36,999 nt of DNA from Ettlia oleoabundans (Eukaryota > Chlorophyta > Chlorophyceae > Chlamydomonadales): assembly GCA_019693395.1 (NCBI GenBank), contig JAAMXP010000003.1:1-36999 (forward strand), given 5' to 3'. A program made the position numbers and the translations under genes. The notes beneath the pieces were generated by a model. That model was given only the letters and a program-made list of their open reading frames with translations, made no database searches and had not been told where the DNA came from. Positions within the stretch are counted from its first letter, which is position 1; each line of letters starts with the position of its first letter. Shown here in pieces: positions 10,813 through 23,323 of the stretch.

Positions 10813-13800
10813 ATGCTGCTGAGCCTTACGCACAATCTCATCATCTGCGGGCAGAAGCCTGCACGGCCCTCTCTGCCGAGGGGGCCGCTTGGTTTAGCAA
10901 CAAGACGAAGGGCGGTGCCGAGGGTGGCGGCGGCGGCAAGGCAGGACAATGCCACTAACCAATCGGCTAAGACAGAAAGGCGTGTGGGCAGCAGCAAAGA
11001 GCATGCCTCACCCCTTCTCTTTGGGCTTGCAATGATGGCAGCAGCAGCTGACGCTATAATGCCTGTGGCTAAGGTGAGCGATGCCCGGCAGCTGTGGTGT
11101 GTACCATGCAATCGGATAGGTCGCCATGCCTCTCCCAGGTAGTAACAGTAACTAAACTCCTCATCCGACAAAGTAGCCTGCAATTTCATGTGCAGGAGAT
11201 GGTGGCGGCGGCTGTCTCCGTCCTGAATGGTGGCAGAACCGAGGGCGGCACCGTCATCATCCGCGTGGAGAACAGTAGCAGCAGCAGCAGCTTCATCCCC
11301 AGTGCCAGCCGCCCCACTGCTGCAGCAGAAGTGTCTGCGGCCCCAGTTGTGGGGGCAGAGAGCAGTGGTCAGGTGCTGGCTGCTGCCAGCGTCTCGGGTG
11401 CCGGTCGCCAGATGCAAGCTGGCAGCGGCAGGATTGAGCCGCAGGGGGCGCAGGAGGCTGCACCTGGCGCATCAACCATCTCAGCCCCACACGGTGCCCC
11501 TGTGGCAGTGCCAGTCGCACCCAGCAGCACCACGCTGCGAATGATGTCTGGCAGCGCACCAGTACGGGAACCGCCCGGCGCCGCGCAGGCTGCTTCCTCT
11601 CTTGGCAGCGAGCCTGCAGTGTCATCGCCACCTGCAGCCCCCAGGCAGCCTGATCCAGCACCATCTGCCGCCATCCCTGCAGCATCGGCACCTACATCGG
11701 CACCTGCTGGTAGTAGCATTGCTGTCAGTTACGAGGGCCTGTTGGAAGCGTTGACGAGTGCTGCTGTAGAAACGAAGGTGCGCCGCCTGCTGTTACACCA
11801 TTCAGCCGTAGCGCACACACACTTGGCTTGTCGTAGTGGCTGCACCTCATTTGCAACGGCGACATGGCCACGCAGGCCCGTTATAGCTGCGCTCAAAAGA
11901 AAGCAGAATTTGCTCCACTAGACTGGCACTCCCTTCATACCTGCAGGGGGACAGCCGCTTTGACTCGGTGCGCACCCTGCTGTCAGCTTGCCCAGCTTCT
12001 GGAGAGCAGAGAGTTACCTTTGCTCAGTACTTGGTACGTACCTTAGCCATAGGGCCAGCACCGCGAGCTTCTTTGCTCAGGCACTTGAACCGTGCACTGT
12101 GATGCCAAACTGATACCGCATGCTTGTAGTGTTCCAACTCGCACACAACTGCTCACCGTGCTCCTATTGATATGTATATTTGAGTGGCAGCTGCCTGCTC
12201 AAGGCTGCTGGTGCTGCTTTGCCCTGCGTTTTGACTTCTGCAGCTGCGCGGCATTGAGCAAGCAGAGGCTGGTGACAGTGATGACGTTTTCGTGCTAACG
12301 CGCAATCTTCTTGTGGTAAGCGGCCGCTGTTGTATGTAATATTCTTGGTTTATGTTGAACCTGGCGGGCTGCGAACCTGGCTACTGCGGCAGACTGGCTG
12401 GCCCCTGTCCTTACCTGCTGTGGTGGGAGTAGCAGACTGACTTTGTGCAAAGTTGTGTTCTCACTGATTGGATGCAGAGGGCTCTTGAGGGATGCAACTC
12501 GGAGGCAACCAGCGCTAACAACAGCTTTAGCAGCGGTGGCAGCAACACCGCTGCTGCAGTCCCTGACGAGGACACAGGCGGCAGCACGGAGAACAGTAGC
12601 AGCAGCAAGTATGAAGAGCTGCTGCAGGCGTTGGTAGACACCGCCGCTTCACCCGAGCTGAAGGTACGGTGGCATTGCTTGTGATGCATGCTGGCTTTGC
12701 CTTTTGTTGTCTCTGCTACCCCGAGCACACACGGCATGGCAAGCGATACACTTGCATCCCCAACCCGCTCTCATGCCTGTCTGCAGCTGGACAGTCGGTT
12801 TGACTCGGTGCGTGCCCTGCTGGCTGCCGCCCCGCATGCCGGCGAGAAGAGGGCAAACTTTGCACGCAGCCTGGTGCGCCTCTGCAGCTCATCCCATGCA
12901 GCTGTTGCTGATGCTGAGAGCCTGGCTACGTCGCACACTACCCACACAGCTGTCAAAAGAGTTCTCTCGTTGCTGGGCAACATTCTCGCACAGCATGCCC
13001 TGAATGCTACAGCTGTGGTAATGCCCACCTTTGTGCTGTGCATCCGTGCGCCTCCTGCAGCTGCAAGGCATTGAGCAGGTGAAGGAGGGCGATTACACCA
13101 GCCCTTTTGCGTTGGCCAAGGTCTTGCTGGAGGTGGGTGCTCAGGTTGGGCTGGCCCAGCTTGGCTTGCTTGTACGTGCAGGCAGGCCTGCGCGGATCGT
13201 GCACACCCATGGTTGCAACCAGGGCCCTTACTTAGTCCACATGTGTGCGGCGGAGCTGGCAGTGGCAACTTCATGATCGGCCAGCCCGTCAGCCTGCTTC
13301 AAAAATCAAGATCAGCGATTGCTTAATGCAGAGGGCACTGGAGAATGGCACGCTGGCGCCAGATGCCACTACCGCTGTAGAGACACCCTCTTCCAGCAGC
13401 ACAGCAGCTGAGGCATCCATTCCAGCACCAGCAGCACGCACTGGCACCAGGAGCAGCGACAAGTATGAGGAGCTGTTGCAGGCGCTAACAGCAGCTGCTG
13501 CGTCGCCGGACACAGCAGTGAGTGACAAAGCGCCCAGCGTGCGCCTGTCCCTGCTCCACAACTCCAGCTGTGTGCCGACTCGGTTTATCATATGTTCACG
13601 CGCAGGACGACGGTCGGTACGATACTGTGAGGGCTCTGTTGGCTGCCGCGCCACCTGCTGGGGAGGCCAGAGACAACTTTGCTCGCAACCTGGTGCGTGC
13701 CTGCTTGCTTAAGCCTCCCAGGCTGTTTATGCCCTCCCGTCACTGGTTCCAGCAAATGTAGCTATTGCTGCCATACATCTGACTGGCAACCATGTGCCTC

Positions 13801-14076
13801 CATTGCTATCGCAGATGCGGGGCATCGAGGAGGCGGCGGATGGGGACAGCGCCAGTGTCTTTGGGCTGGCACGCTTGTTGCTGGTGGTACGTGAGTAGGG
13901 TGCTCTCTCTGACTTGACCCTGCCATTCAATGATGTACAGGCGCTCAATATGGTAGCAGTGTTGCAAGCTCATCTTTGGGCTTCGACCGTGCCCATGCCG
14001 CTTACTACTTGAACTGGTCGGTCCCTGGCCGCAGAGGGCGCTGGATGGAGGCTTTGTAACTGCCAGCAAGGCGTAA
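10813..14076 (+). CDS. unrecognised plastid-type protein with three copies of a helical module
   Basis: Exons: 10813-11073, 11196-11777, 11947-12033, 12244-12315, 12478-12663, 12787-12873, 13061-13132, 13332-13517, 13606-13692, 13815-13886, 14035-14076 (577 aa, all junctions phase 0). I do not recognise the family. Residues 1-45 look like a plastid transit peptide. A short hydrophobic stretch with an Ala-x-Ala end (LLFGLAMMAAAADA) could be a thylakoid-transfer signal. After a Ser/Ala/Pro-rich region (about 115-265), a module of about 75 residues occurs three times: KYEELLQAL, then RFDSVRALLAAAP.AGE..NFAR, then L.GIE....GD, then RALE. Linkers are Ser/Thr/Ala-rich. The exon trio 87, 72, 186 nt repeats exactly (exons 3-5 and 6-8; exons 9-10 repeat 87 and 72, and exon 11 starts like 5 and 8), so the gene grew by duplicating a three-exon, 345-nt block. 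Amphipathic Ala/Leu spacing suggests helical, perhaps protein-binding, modules. Confidence 0.8.
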
Positions 14077-14813
14077 AGGCAGCTATATCCTGTGAGACGG
14101 AGGTGTATTGAATGTGCAGCCCACAATTTCCTCTGTTGCAGTGTTTGTAGTCGCAAAAGTCGCAAACTGTGATGCATGTCAGAGCAGTATCTGACTGCAT
14201 ACATACCACCATGTCCCTTGCATCCCTTCATCCTCCGCTGACTTCCCAGCGACCGGGTTGGGCTGGCTCCCTTGAACCCTGTTTAGTCGTGCGTACATTT
14301 ATTTCTTGCCGGTATCAAACAATTACCACTATGGGCAGGTTGGGTGAAAACATTGTTGCACAGCAGGAGGCGTTCTGATCGCTGGACATAGACGGCTGCC
14401 ATGACCTGCTGCCACTATAGCACAGGTCTGGAAGCGACGTCACAAAACACTGGCAGCTTCCTGCCCCGCTTGCGGCCACTTGTAGTATTACCCGCGTCTT
14501 CCATGCCTTGAGGCGGTTGTGAAGTTTCAAACTACCCACCAAACACCCGTCCAACAAGTGGTCTGACTGGCGGCAGTACTGCGGGTCTGATGATTTCAGT
14601 CATTTGTGCGGAGAACACACCTTTGCTCATTTCGACCGCCCTAAGCGCTCCAGATATGTACAAATGCCGCTGTTGATCTGTGCATTGCCCTGCGGCATGC
14701 ATTCGTTTCCGTGGTTCGTGCCCTCACGCTCAGCGCTCTCAGGCCCGGCGAGCAGCGCCGACGCCCATGTTCTTGGTAAACGTGTTGACACCTGCGAGAC
14801 TTGCTAGTGGGGG
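14077..14813. other. intergenic, no gene seen
   Basis: This holds the 3' UTR of the triplicated-module gene and the promoter of the kinase gene. Open frames here are short and show no family signature. A TAG lies just upstream of and in frame with the kinase ATG. Confidence 0.4.
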
Positions 14814-17031
14814 ATGACGAGGCAGACGGCGGAAGCAGGGGGAAGGCAGCGGAGCACCTTAGCCGCAGTAGGGCGATTGAGGAGTGGAACAGACCTCGTT
14901 CTGTTGCTGCCGAACGGCATTGTTGCGGGCAGTGATCCAGCACGGCTGCGGTTAGGATCGGGGGTGGGCGAGGGAGCCTTTGCCAGCGTGCACACAGGGG
15001 AGTTGCGCCCAGCGCCTGGCGCCGCTTTGCCGGGCAGCCCAGTTGACGCACCACGGCTGGTGGCCGTCAAGGTGCTGCATCAGCGGCTGATTGGGGATTT
15101 GAAACAAGTGAAGTTGCTTGTCCAGGAAGCCGAGTTGCTGCGCCGGCTACGGCACAGGTGAATCGCCACGCCGCCGTCGGTTTGGCCGGTGGCAGTGACC
15201 CCCACCTGCCACCGTACTGCCTTGCTCAATGAGCATCCCAGGCAATCGAAGGATCCCAGAACACCAATATCACTGGTTTCGTGACACTTCTTGCAGAAAC
15301 ATTGTGGAATTTGTGGGTTGCAGCCGGCAGACAGCCTCCATTTCTGCTAGCGGTGGTGATCATGTGGATGGCGGGTGCCACCCCAGCAGACCACCGACGC
15401 TAAGCAAGGCCAGCGTCGAGCAGCTTTATTTCTTCGCCCAGGAGTACTGTGAGCTTGCCGCATTCTGTGATCCCGCAAGGTTCTTCCAGTGCATGATACA
15501 GATGGTGTTGGTGTATCCAGCCCACTGCAAACCCTTCCTTCCCGCGTGCCCATGCAGGCGGAGGCGGGAGCTTGGGCGAGCTACTGAGGCGGCAGATGGT
15601 CAAGCCCTTCAAACAGCTGTACAGGCAGGCAACCCAGCATCAGCTGCAATCCGCGTGTGTTTGTCTTAACCTCATAAGCGAACTGCAGCATCAGGACTCA
15701 GCTGCTGTTGTCGCCACCAATGCCCTGCGGTCCATGCTCGCTTCCTGCAGCAATGTGGATGCGCTACGGTGGAGTCTGCACATAGCTCGCGCCCTGCACT
15801 ACCTGCATGAGATGCAGCCAGCCATCATTCACCGGGACCTTAAGCTGGACAACGTGAGCGATGCATGCGGTGCACATGACCTGCGGCAGGGCTTCAGCAC
15901 AGCCTGCTGGTGAAGCAATGTCTGTAGCCTTTACATACGAGGCAACTTGCCGTGCTTGGTTTGCTGCAGTGCTTGTACTGCTCTTGCCATGGATTGGCCG
16001 TGGCACTACTCTGCAGGATCTTTTCCTCCGGCGTGCAGGTTGTGCTGACCAGTGCTGATGTGGCAAGCGCTGAGGCCAAGTTGGTTGACTTTGGCCTGGC
16101 ATGCCATGTTGGGCCGGCCTGGGTTGCTGGCAACACTGCTGTGCCACCACCTCAACCCACTGCAGCTTCCCTGCCCTGCGACACGCATCCAGTCGCGTTT
16201 CCCAAGGCTGTGAGCCTGAGCCTGAGTAGCTGCAGCAGCACTGTGGACGCCAAGCTGGATGGCGCTTGCAGCTGCGCGGCTCGGGGGCTGACGGGGCGCA
16301 CCGGCTCTCTGGGCTACATGGCCCCAGAGGTGTACACCTCCTCCCAGCCATACGGCCCTAGCGTCGATATCTTCTCACTTGGGATGTGCATATACAACCT
16401 CTTTGCCCGCAGCATTCCCAGCCTGGAGATGGTGCTCAACAGCCCCAGCCAGGGGTCCGTCAGGGATCCTATGGAGCTGTTCGCTGCCAAGGTGCGAAGA
16501 ACTTGCAGATGCAGAACAGCTTGTTCTGCCAGCATTGCTGTTTATGCTACGTGTAATGGTGCCCATGACAACCACTTGTTGCGAGGGTGTGCAGGCTGTG
16601 CACACCTTCTGTTGCCATCTTGGCTGCTGTACACATGCATGTGTTTGTCCATCCAACGCTGATGCAGGTGGCTGGTGGCTACAGGCCCCCCCTGCCGTCA
16701 TACATGCCGCCTGCAGTGGCAAGAGTGATAGAAGCCTGCTGGAAGGGCAAGCCCGAGCTGAGGCCCAGTGCCCGCAGCGTGGTGCAGCTGCTGGAAAGCA
16801 TCTGCAGCTCTGGTGAGTAAGCGAACAGGCAGGCAAAGTTGCAGTTACTGCCACTGCTTGATTGCAGTAGAAATGCTGGCACAGGTAATGTAAGCAGTTC
16901 CTAGTCAACCTTTTCTGCAACAGTCAGCTCTATTGTGCCTCTCCGTGTGCTTTGCATGTGCAGGCCAGCTGGGTGGCGGCGTTCAGGACACCCGTGTGCA
17001 GAGCTGCAACTGCGGCTGCGCCATAATGTGA
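14814..17031 (+). CDS. protein kinase (Ser/Thr or TKL type) with C-terminal CaaX prenylation box
   Basis: Exons: 14814-15157, 15297-15448, 15558-15624, 15751-15853, 16039-16491, 16668-16812, 16964-17031 (443 aa). All core kinase motifs are present: Gly loop GSGVGEGAFASV (48-59), VAVK Lys86, a helix-C Glu near 105-107 before LRHRNIVEFVG, catalytic HRDLKLDN (215-222), DFG (239-241), and APE (317-319). The DFG-APE segment is about 80 residues, far longer than the usual 20-35, because of a Pro/Ser-rich insert. A second insert (about 126-155) lies before the hinge strand. The C-terminus SCNCGCAIM ends in a CaaX box (CAIM, with Met favouring farnesylation). Cys436 and Cys438 sit just upstream and could be palmitoylated. 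Membrane anchoring is therefore likely, by inference. An in-frame TAG precedes ATG 14814, which fixes the start. Intron 3 uses a GC donor (GCAGGC). Substrate is unknown. Confidence 0.87.
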
Positions 17032-18258
17032 ATGGGTGCAGTTAGCTTGCTGCAATCATCTGCCTCAAACGCATCCGCTCCTACCCACACCCCGCTCCCA
17101 CGCCACCACAAACCACCACAACTGGGTGGAAAAAAATTTCCAAAATATGTTACCCGTGTTCTTCAGCGATCTTCTGTGGCACACATGCTGAAACCGGGTT
17201 TGGGCGCCGACCAGAAGCACCAATACTGGACTGCGCCAAATCATGGTCTTTTGTGCTTTCTATGTCCTTGAGGCATGCCCCTAGTTGTTTTCGTTTTGGA
17301 ATCACTCTTTCTTGGAATCACTCTTTCATAGGCTCCCCTCATGATCTCGCCTGCGCCATATTTGCCGCAGGTTAGCTTCAGTCTCTGCTTGAACAGCATT
17401 GATGAGCGTTCTTTTGTTGTTTGCTGTTATTCAATGCCTAGGACTTCAACTTTGCGCAAAAGATTGAGACGGCCTCTGCATATTCCACTCGTCGCTGCGC
17501 CTTGTACCCTAAAATACCCTTTGCCCCCGCGCGCACGCGCGCCCCCCCNNNNNNNNNNNNNNCCCCCCCCCCTTTCCATGCGCAAATGTCGTAATGTCAG
17601 CAATCTTGAGCGCATGCTGTCACAGGGGGTTGAATGCAGGAGCGCAATGCTGAGGCAGGCCGTTTGGCAGCTAACCCGCCGGCCAAACACTTGTAAATGT
17701 TCAACGTGAAAGGCAATTGCGCGAAGAAGGTCAACAATCAGGGGCGCGTGGGGTGGATGCATGACTGTGATTGCCAAGTGGAATGAACAAGGGTTGGATA
17801 AAGGTCAGTCGGGCGGCAGCATCCACTGCTAGCCAGCGGAGGCCTCTTCATTCAACTTCTGGGCTACCTGGGCAACATTACCTGATTGAATTCCGCCTGC
17901 AACTGCCTCCAGTGCAACGTGTATACTGGCCAGTGTAGCAATCCAAGTCGGCGGAGGGCAAACAACCGAGTGGCCCACCCACAGTCGCGGCTGGTCGCCG
18001 CCCGCCAGCTGGCGTTTTACAGGTGCTTACTCAGTGTGCGCAACCCACTCATTTGGATCTTCTGCCCCCTTGTTTTAACATTGCCTCCCTGCACGGCCGC
18101 TCACCTTTCATCCTGGGCTTTGACTGGCGTAACGTTGCACCGTGGGGTCGCGGACGCTCTTCATCGACCTTTCTCACGTTTACCAACACGGCAGTCCGCG
18201 GCAGCAAGCTTAGTAGCCGCAGTTCAGTTCGGTAGAGCGACGCCAGTAGGAGCACAGG
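17032..18258. other. intergenic with assembly gap, no gene seen
   Basis: This is the kinase 3' flank and the Rab promoter and 5' leader. A TGTAA (17692-17696) could be the kinase poly(A) signal but lies 660 nt past the stop. No open frame here shows family features. The sequence is interrupted by N at 17549-17562. Confidence 0.4.
17549..17562. other. assembly gap (14 N) flanked by C homopolymers
   Basis: Fourteen N lie between a run of 7 C and a run of 10 C, just after an alternating GC stretch (CGCGCGCACGCGCGC). True length is unknown. Confidence 0.98.
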
Positions 18259-19775
<1,517 letters not shown>

Positions 19776-19901
19776 GCGCGGCGGCGGGGCCTGGGGAGTG
19801 TCACGTTTGTTGCACTCAAATTCTGCGCTGCTGTTTGCTTTGTTCACCTTGCAACCTGTACGTTTTGTGCCGGACGTGTCCCTATCTGTTATAACAATTC
19901 T

Positions 19902-19906
19902 TTACA
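19902..19906 (-). terminator. candidate TGTAA poly(A) signal of the OPR-like gene
   Basis: TGTAA on the minus strand, about 220 nt past the OPR-like gene stop. Position is the only support. Confidence 0.35.
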
Positions 19907-19949
19907 CGCCATGCGTGGGCACGTCTGCTGGTATTCTACAAGTTTCCCT

Positions 19950-19954
19950 TGTAA
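19950..19954 (+). terminator. candidate TGTAA poly(A) signal of the Rab gene
   Basis: TGTAA about 175 nt past the Rab stop codon, a usual distance for chlorophyte 3' UTRs. Confidence 0.45.
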
Positions 19955-20126
19955 CACATTCACCTGCTTGATTAAGCCAGCATCAGGACAGCATATTGAT
20001 TGAAAAACAGCAATGCTGGAACGTCACAAGAGTTTGAGAGTAGCATATATCAAACAAGTTGCAGCAGTAACAAGTGCCTGTGCTTGAACATGACTCCCTA
20101 TCACCAAAGGTCAGCTCTCAAAACGT

Positions 20127-23100
20127 CTATTCCTGGGATGCCAGCACATGGCGCACGGTGGTGGCCAGCCAGAACATGTCCTGCCCAGCTGCCAATCCAC
20201 TGTTGAGCTGTGCAGCAGCCTGTTTGATGATTAGCGCGTCAGTGAGCTCCATTCCATGGCCAGCACCACCCCTCCAATATGCTGAGCACTGGGCGGCATA
20301 GTCCACCCACTCCATGAGCGTGCGCCACAGTGGCATGAGGGCATCCGCACTGGCCAGCACAGGTTGCAGCAGGCCATAGCTTTGAAGCTGGCCCAGAGAT
20401 CCCACCACGCTGACAAGATCCCGCATCGGACTGGCGGCCAGGCTGCCACCCTGCTGCATTGCCTGCCCCTGCGCTGACAGGACCATTGAAACAGCAGGCA
20501 GCAGTACACACAGTAGATGCGGGTGGCTGATATGAAGGGTTGCCAATGCCCAGAGCACCTTGGCAAGACTCCCCAGGGATGGGGGTACATGTAGCTTGTC
20601 CTCCGTGTTCTGCTGGACCTGATCAGGGTACAAGTTAGCCAGCAGGCAGCAGGAGGCGGCATCAAGAGTTTGCTGGGATGGCTGGAACCTGTATGCTGCA
20701 AAGCAGTGCAGCACATTTGCCACGCCACTAGCGCTGTAAGCATCGCTGTCCTGGCGGAGGTGCAGCTCAAGCTCTTCAAGCGTTTCATCCCTGCAGCAAT
20801 GACATACGCTGAGATTGGCAGATCAAGCTGGAACAATGGTTGCATTGGCAGGACAGTAGCTGTTCAATACAGCAGAGCTAGTGATAATGCACCTGCCTGC
20901 GCACCGGTACCTCCTGAATGGTCAACTGGCACTCACGTCAAAACGGCGCCTGGTGTACTGATCAGGCTGCCCAGCGCTCCGCAGATGCTGGCCACGTGTC
21001 GTGCCGTCAGCACCAAACCAGCCGGCATGGCTCGTGTGTTCAGGCGCGCTGACATGGCCAGCCTGACTCGCAGCACCGTGTCTAGGGAATCAAAGAAAGC
21101 ACAAAGGATCTCCTGGGGCAGTGCAGCCTCTGGGTACCGGGGGCTGCCTCGCAGTATGCGGCGCAGGGCGCAGACCTGCAGCAAATGTGCATGCATGTGT
21201 GGGAAGCGCCGGTTGAAGGCGCTGAGTGTTGCATAGCTGGGAGGGCATGGGGAGGTCTGGTGCCGCATCATTCCCAGCCAGTGACAAACAGTGTGCATCT
21301 GACACGCAATCTTGCACACAGTGCTGGTTGCTTCACTTACCAAATCTGACAGCTCATGGCAGTTGAAACTTGCCAGCACAAGCTCTCTGCCGCCATGTGT
21401 GTCATCTGCACCAGCCCCATCCTCGTCACCACTGAGGGCGGCGTCTGCTGTTCGCGTGCTGCCAGCACCCAAGTGGGAGAGGAGCGCTGCCAGAATGTGG
21501 GCTGAAGGTGCATAACCGAGCAAGGCCAGGCCAGTAACATAATAGCATACCTCCTGCATTGCTCCATTGTATGCCATCAACAACAGTCAATAGCAAGGTG
21601 GATGACAGGCAGGTGCCCAGGCAGCAGCATGGCAACGGCACAATTGCAGAGGATTCAGATCCACCCTCGTAGCGAAGCACGACAAGCAGGCAGGGGCAGC
21701 AAATGCCTCAGCTGGCACAGCAGCAGGTTACACAACTGTGCATGTAACAGCTTGCCTGAGGCTTGGCCAGCTGCAGATGATTTACCAAAGAAACACCTAA
21801 ATCATCCAACACGTTCGCATGCAGGGCATGCTTGGTGCACCAATAGCAGCGCGGCTGGAAGGCAAGACGGCCAAACGCCAGGGTGATGAGGCCCGCTCCC
21901 TGAGGTGTGGGCTGTTCTACAGAGCTGCTCAGCCTGCATGCAAGGATAAGGCAGCGCCAGGGGACAGCGCCAGAAGTCAAGCATTTGATGGCAACGCACG
22001 AGACCATGCACTGTTTATTGACCTCCAAGGATTGGGCTTGGGTTGTCCATGGGTTGCATGCGCTCTGTGCAACAGCCTCACCGGCATGCAACAGAGGCAG
22101 CCACGGCATGCAACAGCCTCTCGTCGCGGAACGGCGTAGTGCTGATCTTGGTGCAAGCGTGGAGCACCTGCATGCGTTAAGGGGACGAGCATGCCATGAC
22201 ACTGAATGCCAAGAGTGCAGGTGCACCCCGCCTGGCTTACAGGACACCCGCACAAGGTTCTTGCATCAAGAAATCGCAACCTTCCGAGGTGCACCCACCC
22301 AGCAACGCAATGCCGATGCTAACCCTCCCACCTGTGAAAGCCCCTGGAAGGTCATGCCGTCGGCTACATCTGCCGCAGCTAGAGCCAAGCGAGGCAGAAG
22401 ATCTGGCACTTCCAATGCCAAATTCAGCTCCTCCAGTGGGTGCCTGCTGCTGATCTCCCCAAAAGCCCAGAACGCAGTGGCAATGCCCTGAACCCCGGGG
22501 CATTCGTGGAGGAGCTCAGTGAAAAGAATTCACAGGCACAGCAGCGCTCCAGGCGGCATCATATGCATGTCCAGTATTAGCTTAACAGTCCATCACGCCG
22601 GCAACAAGCTGGGTGATACCCTGGCTAGCAGCGACAACTTGCCTGTGCGTCCATGCTGGGCAACGTTGTCAATAGCGCCTCAAACAGCTGCGGCTTAAGC
22701 GCCAGCAGCAGCGGGTACAAGCATTCCTCCTTGCCAAAGGCCCACAGCACCTGTGTCATGCCTCGGATGTCAAACCCACTGCGCCCTGGCGCTGCTTGCC
22801 GGGGATCGGGTGCAGTGCTGGCATGGTGGGTGCTGCCACCGTGCCGGCTGATACCTTGCAGCGCAAGACGCAGTGGCGCATGCAAGGCCTGGAGAAGCGG
22901 GGGCGACAGTGCATCCAGCTTGCACAGCGCAGCCAGGATGTTGCTGGTGCACTGTGGGTTGAACTCTGGCGCCTGTGCTGCAAGCGGGACCTGATCTAGC
23001 AGCCAGCACCAGGCAGGGGCACCAAGCAGGGCCTGCTCCCTAAATGCTGCTTTACTGGGTGCAGCCTCTGCCAGCTGTGCTAGACGGACGAACACGGTGG

Positions 23101-23323
23101 ACAGATTAATGCAGTCCAAGCTCTTCCAGCAATCCGACAGTGCGTCAAAAATGTCCTGCACAGAAGGGACAGATTGAAGCTGTTTGAGTTTGCGTCTGAG
23201 TCAGCACCAGGTTGATTGCAGCTACATAGGCTCTAGAACTGGGCTTTGAGATTGGGCAGCGTCGTTCAGCTGCTGCAGTCACCTCACCTGCACATTACCG
23301 GCGTGGCGGATGCGGTTGTTGAG
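20127..23323 (-). CDS. OPR/FASTK-like helical-repeat protein, probable organellar RNA-binding factor (5' end unresolved)
   Basis: Resolved exons (5' to 3'): an exon ending at 23288, then 23155-22643, 22514-22332, 22167-22082, 21933-21756, 21553-21341, 21175-20937, 20790-20127. The last seven give about 691 aa. The start of the domain, LNNRIRHAGNVQ joined to DIFDALSDCWKSLDCIN, fits the opening of octotricopeptide/FASTK-like proteins. About ten weakly conserved helical repeats follow: NPQCTSNILAALCKLDA, FDIRGMTQVLWAFGKEE, GVQGIATAFWAFGEISSRHP, MTFQGLSQVLHACTKIS, TPQGAGLITLAFGRLAFQP, EVCYYVTGLALLGYAPS, GSLAKVLWALATLHISHP. Such proteins bind plastid or mitochondrial RNA and control its stability or translation; the target is unknown. 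No RAP domain is seen at the end. Two introns are GC-AG (after 22643 and 21756). The first exon may begin at the acceptor before 23323, with a transit peptide further up, or extend in an open frame to an ATG at 23707; I could not decide. Confidence 0.72.

Larger units (their letters stand above)
19776..20126. other. overlapping 3' UTRs of Rab and OPR-like genes
   Basis: The two genes converge with 351 bp between their stop codons. Candidate TGTAA signals for the two strands lie inside this stretch, each on the far side of the other, so the mature transcripts probably overlap. Confidence 0.45.

Noticed and set aside
13887..13898. Ending the triplicated-module protein by readthrough at 13898
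   Set aside because: Splicing to 14035 restores the RAL motif that follows every other 72-nt exon, so the last short exon is preferred.
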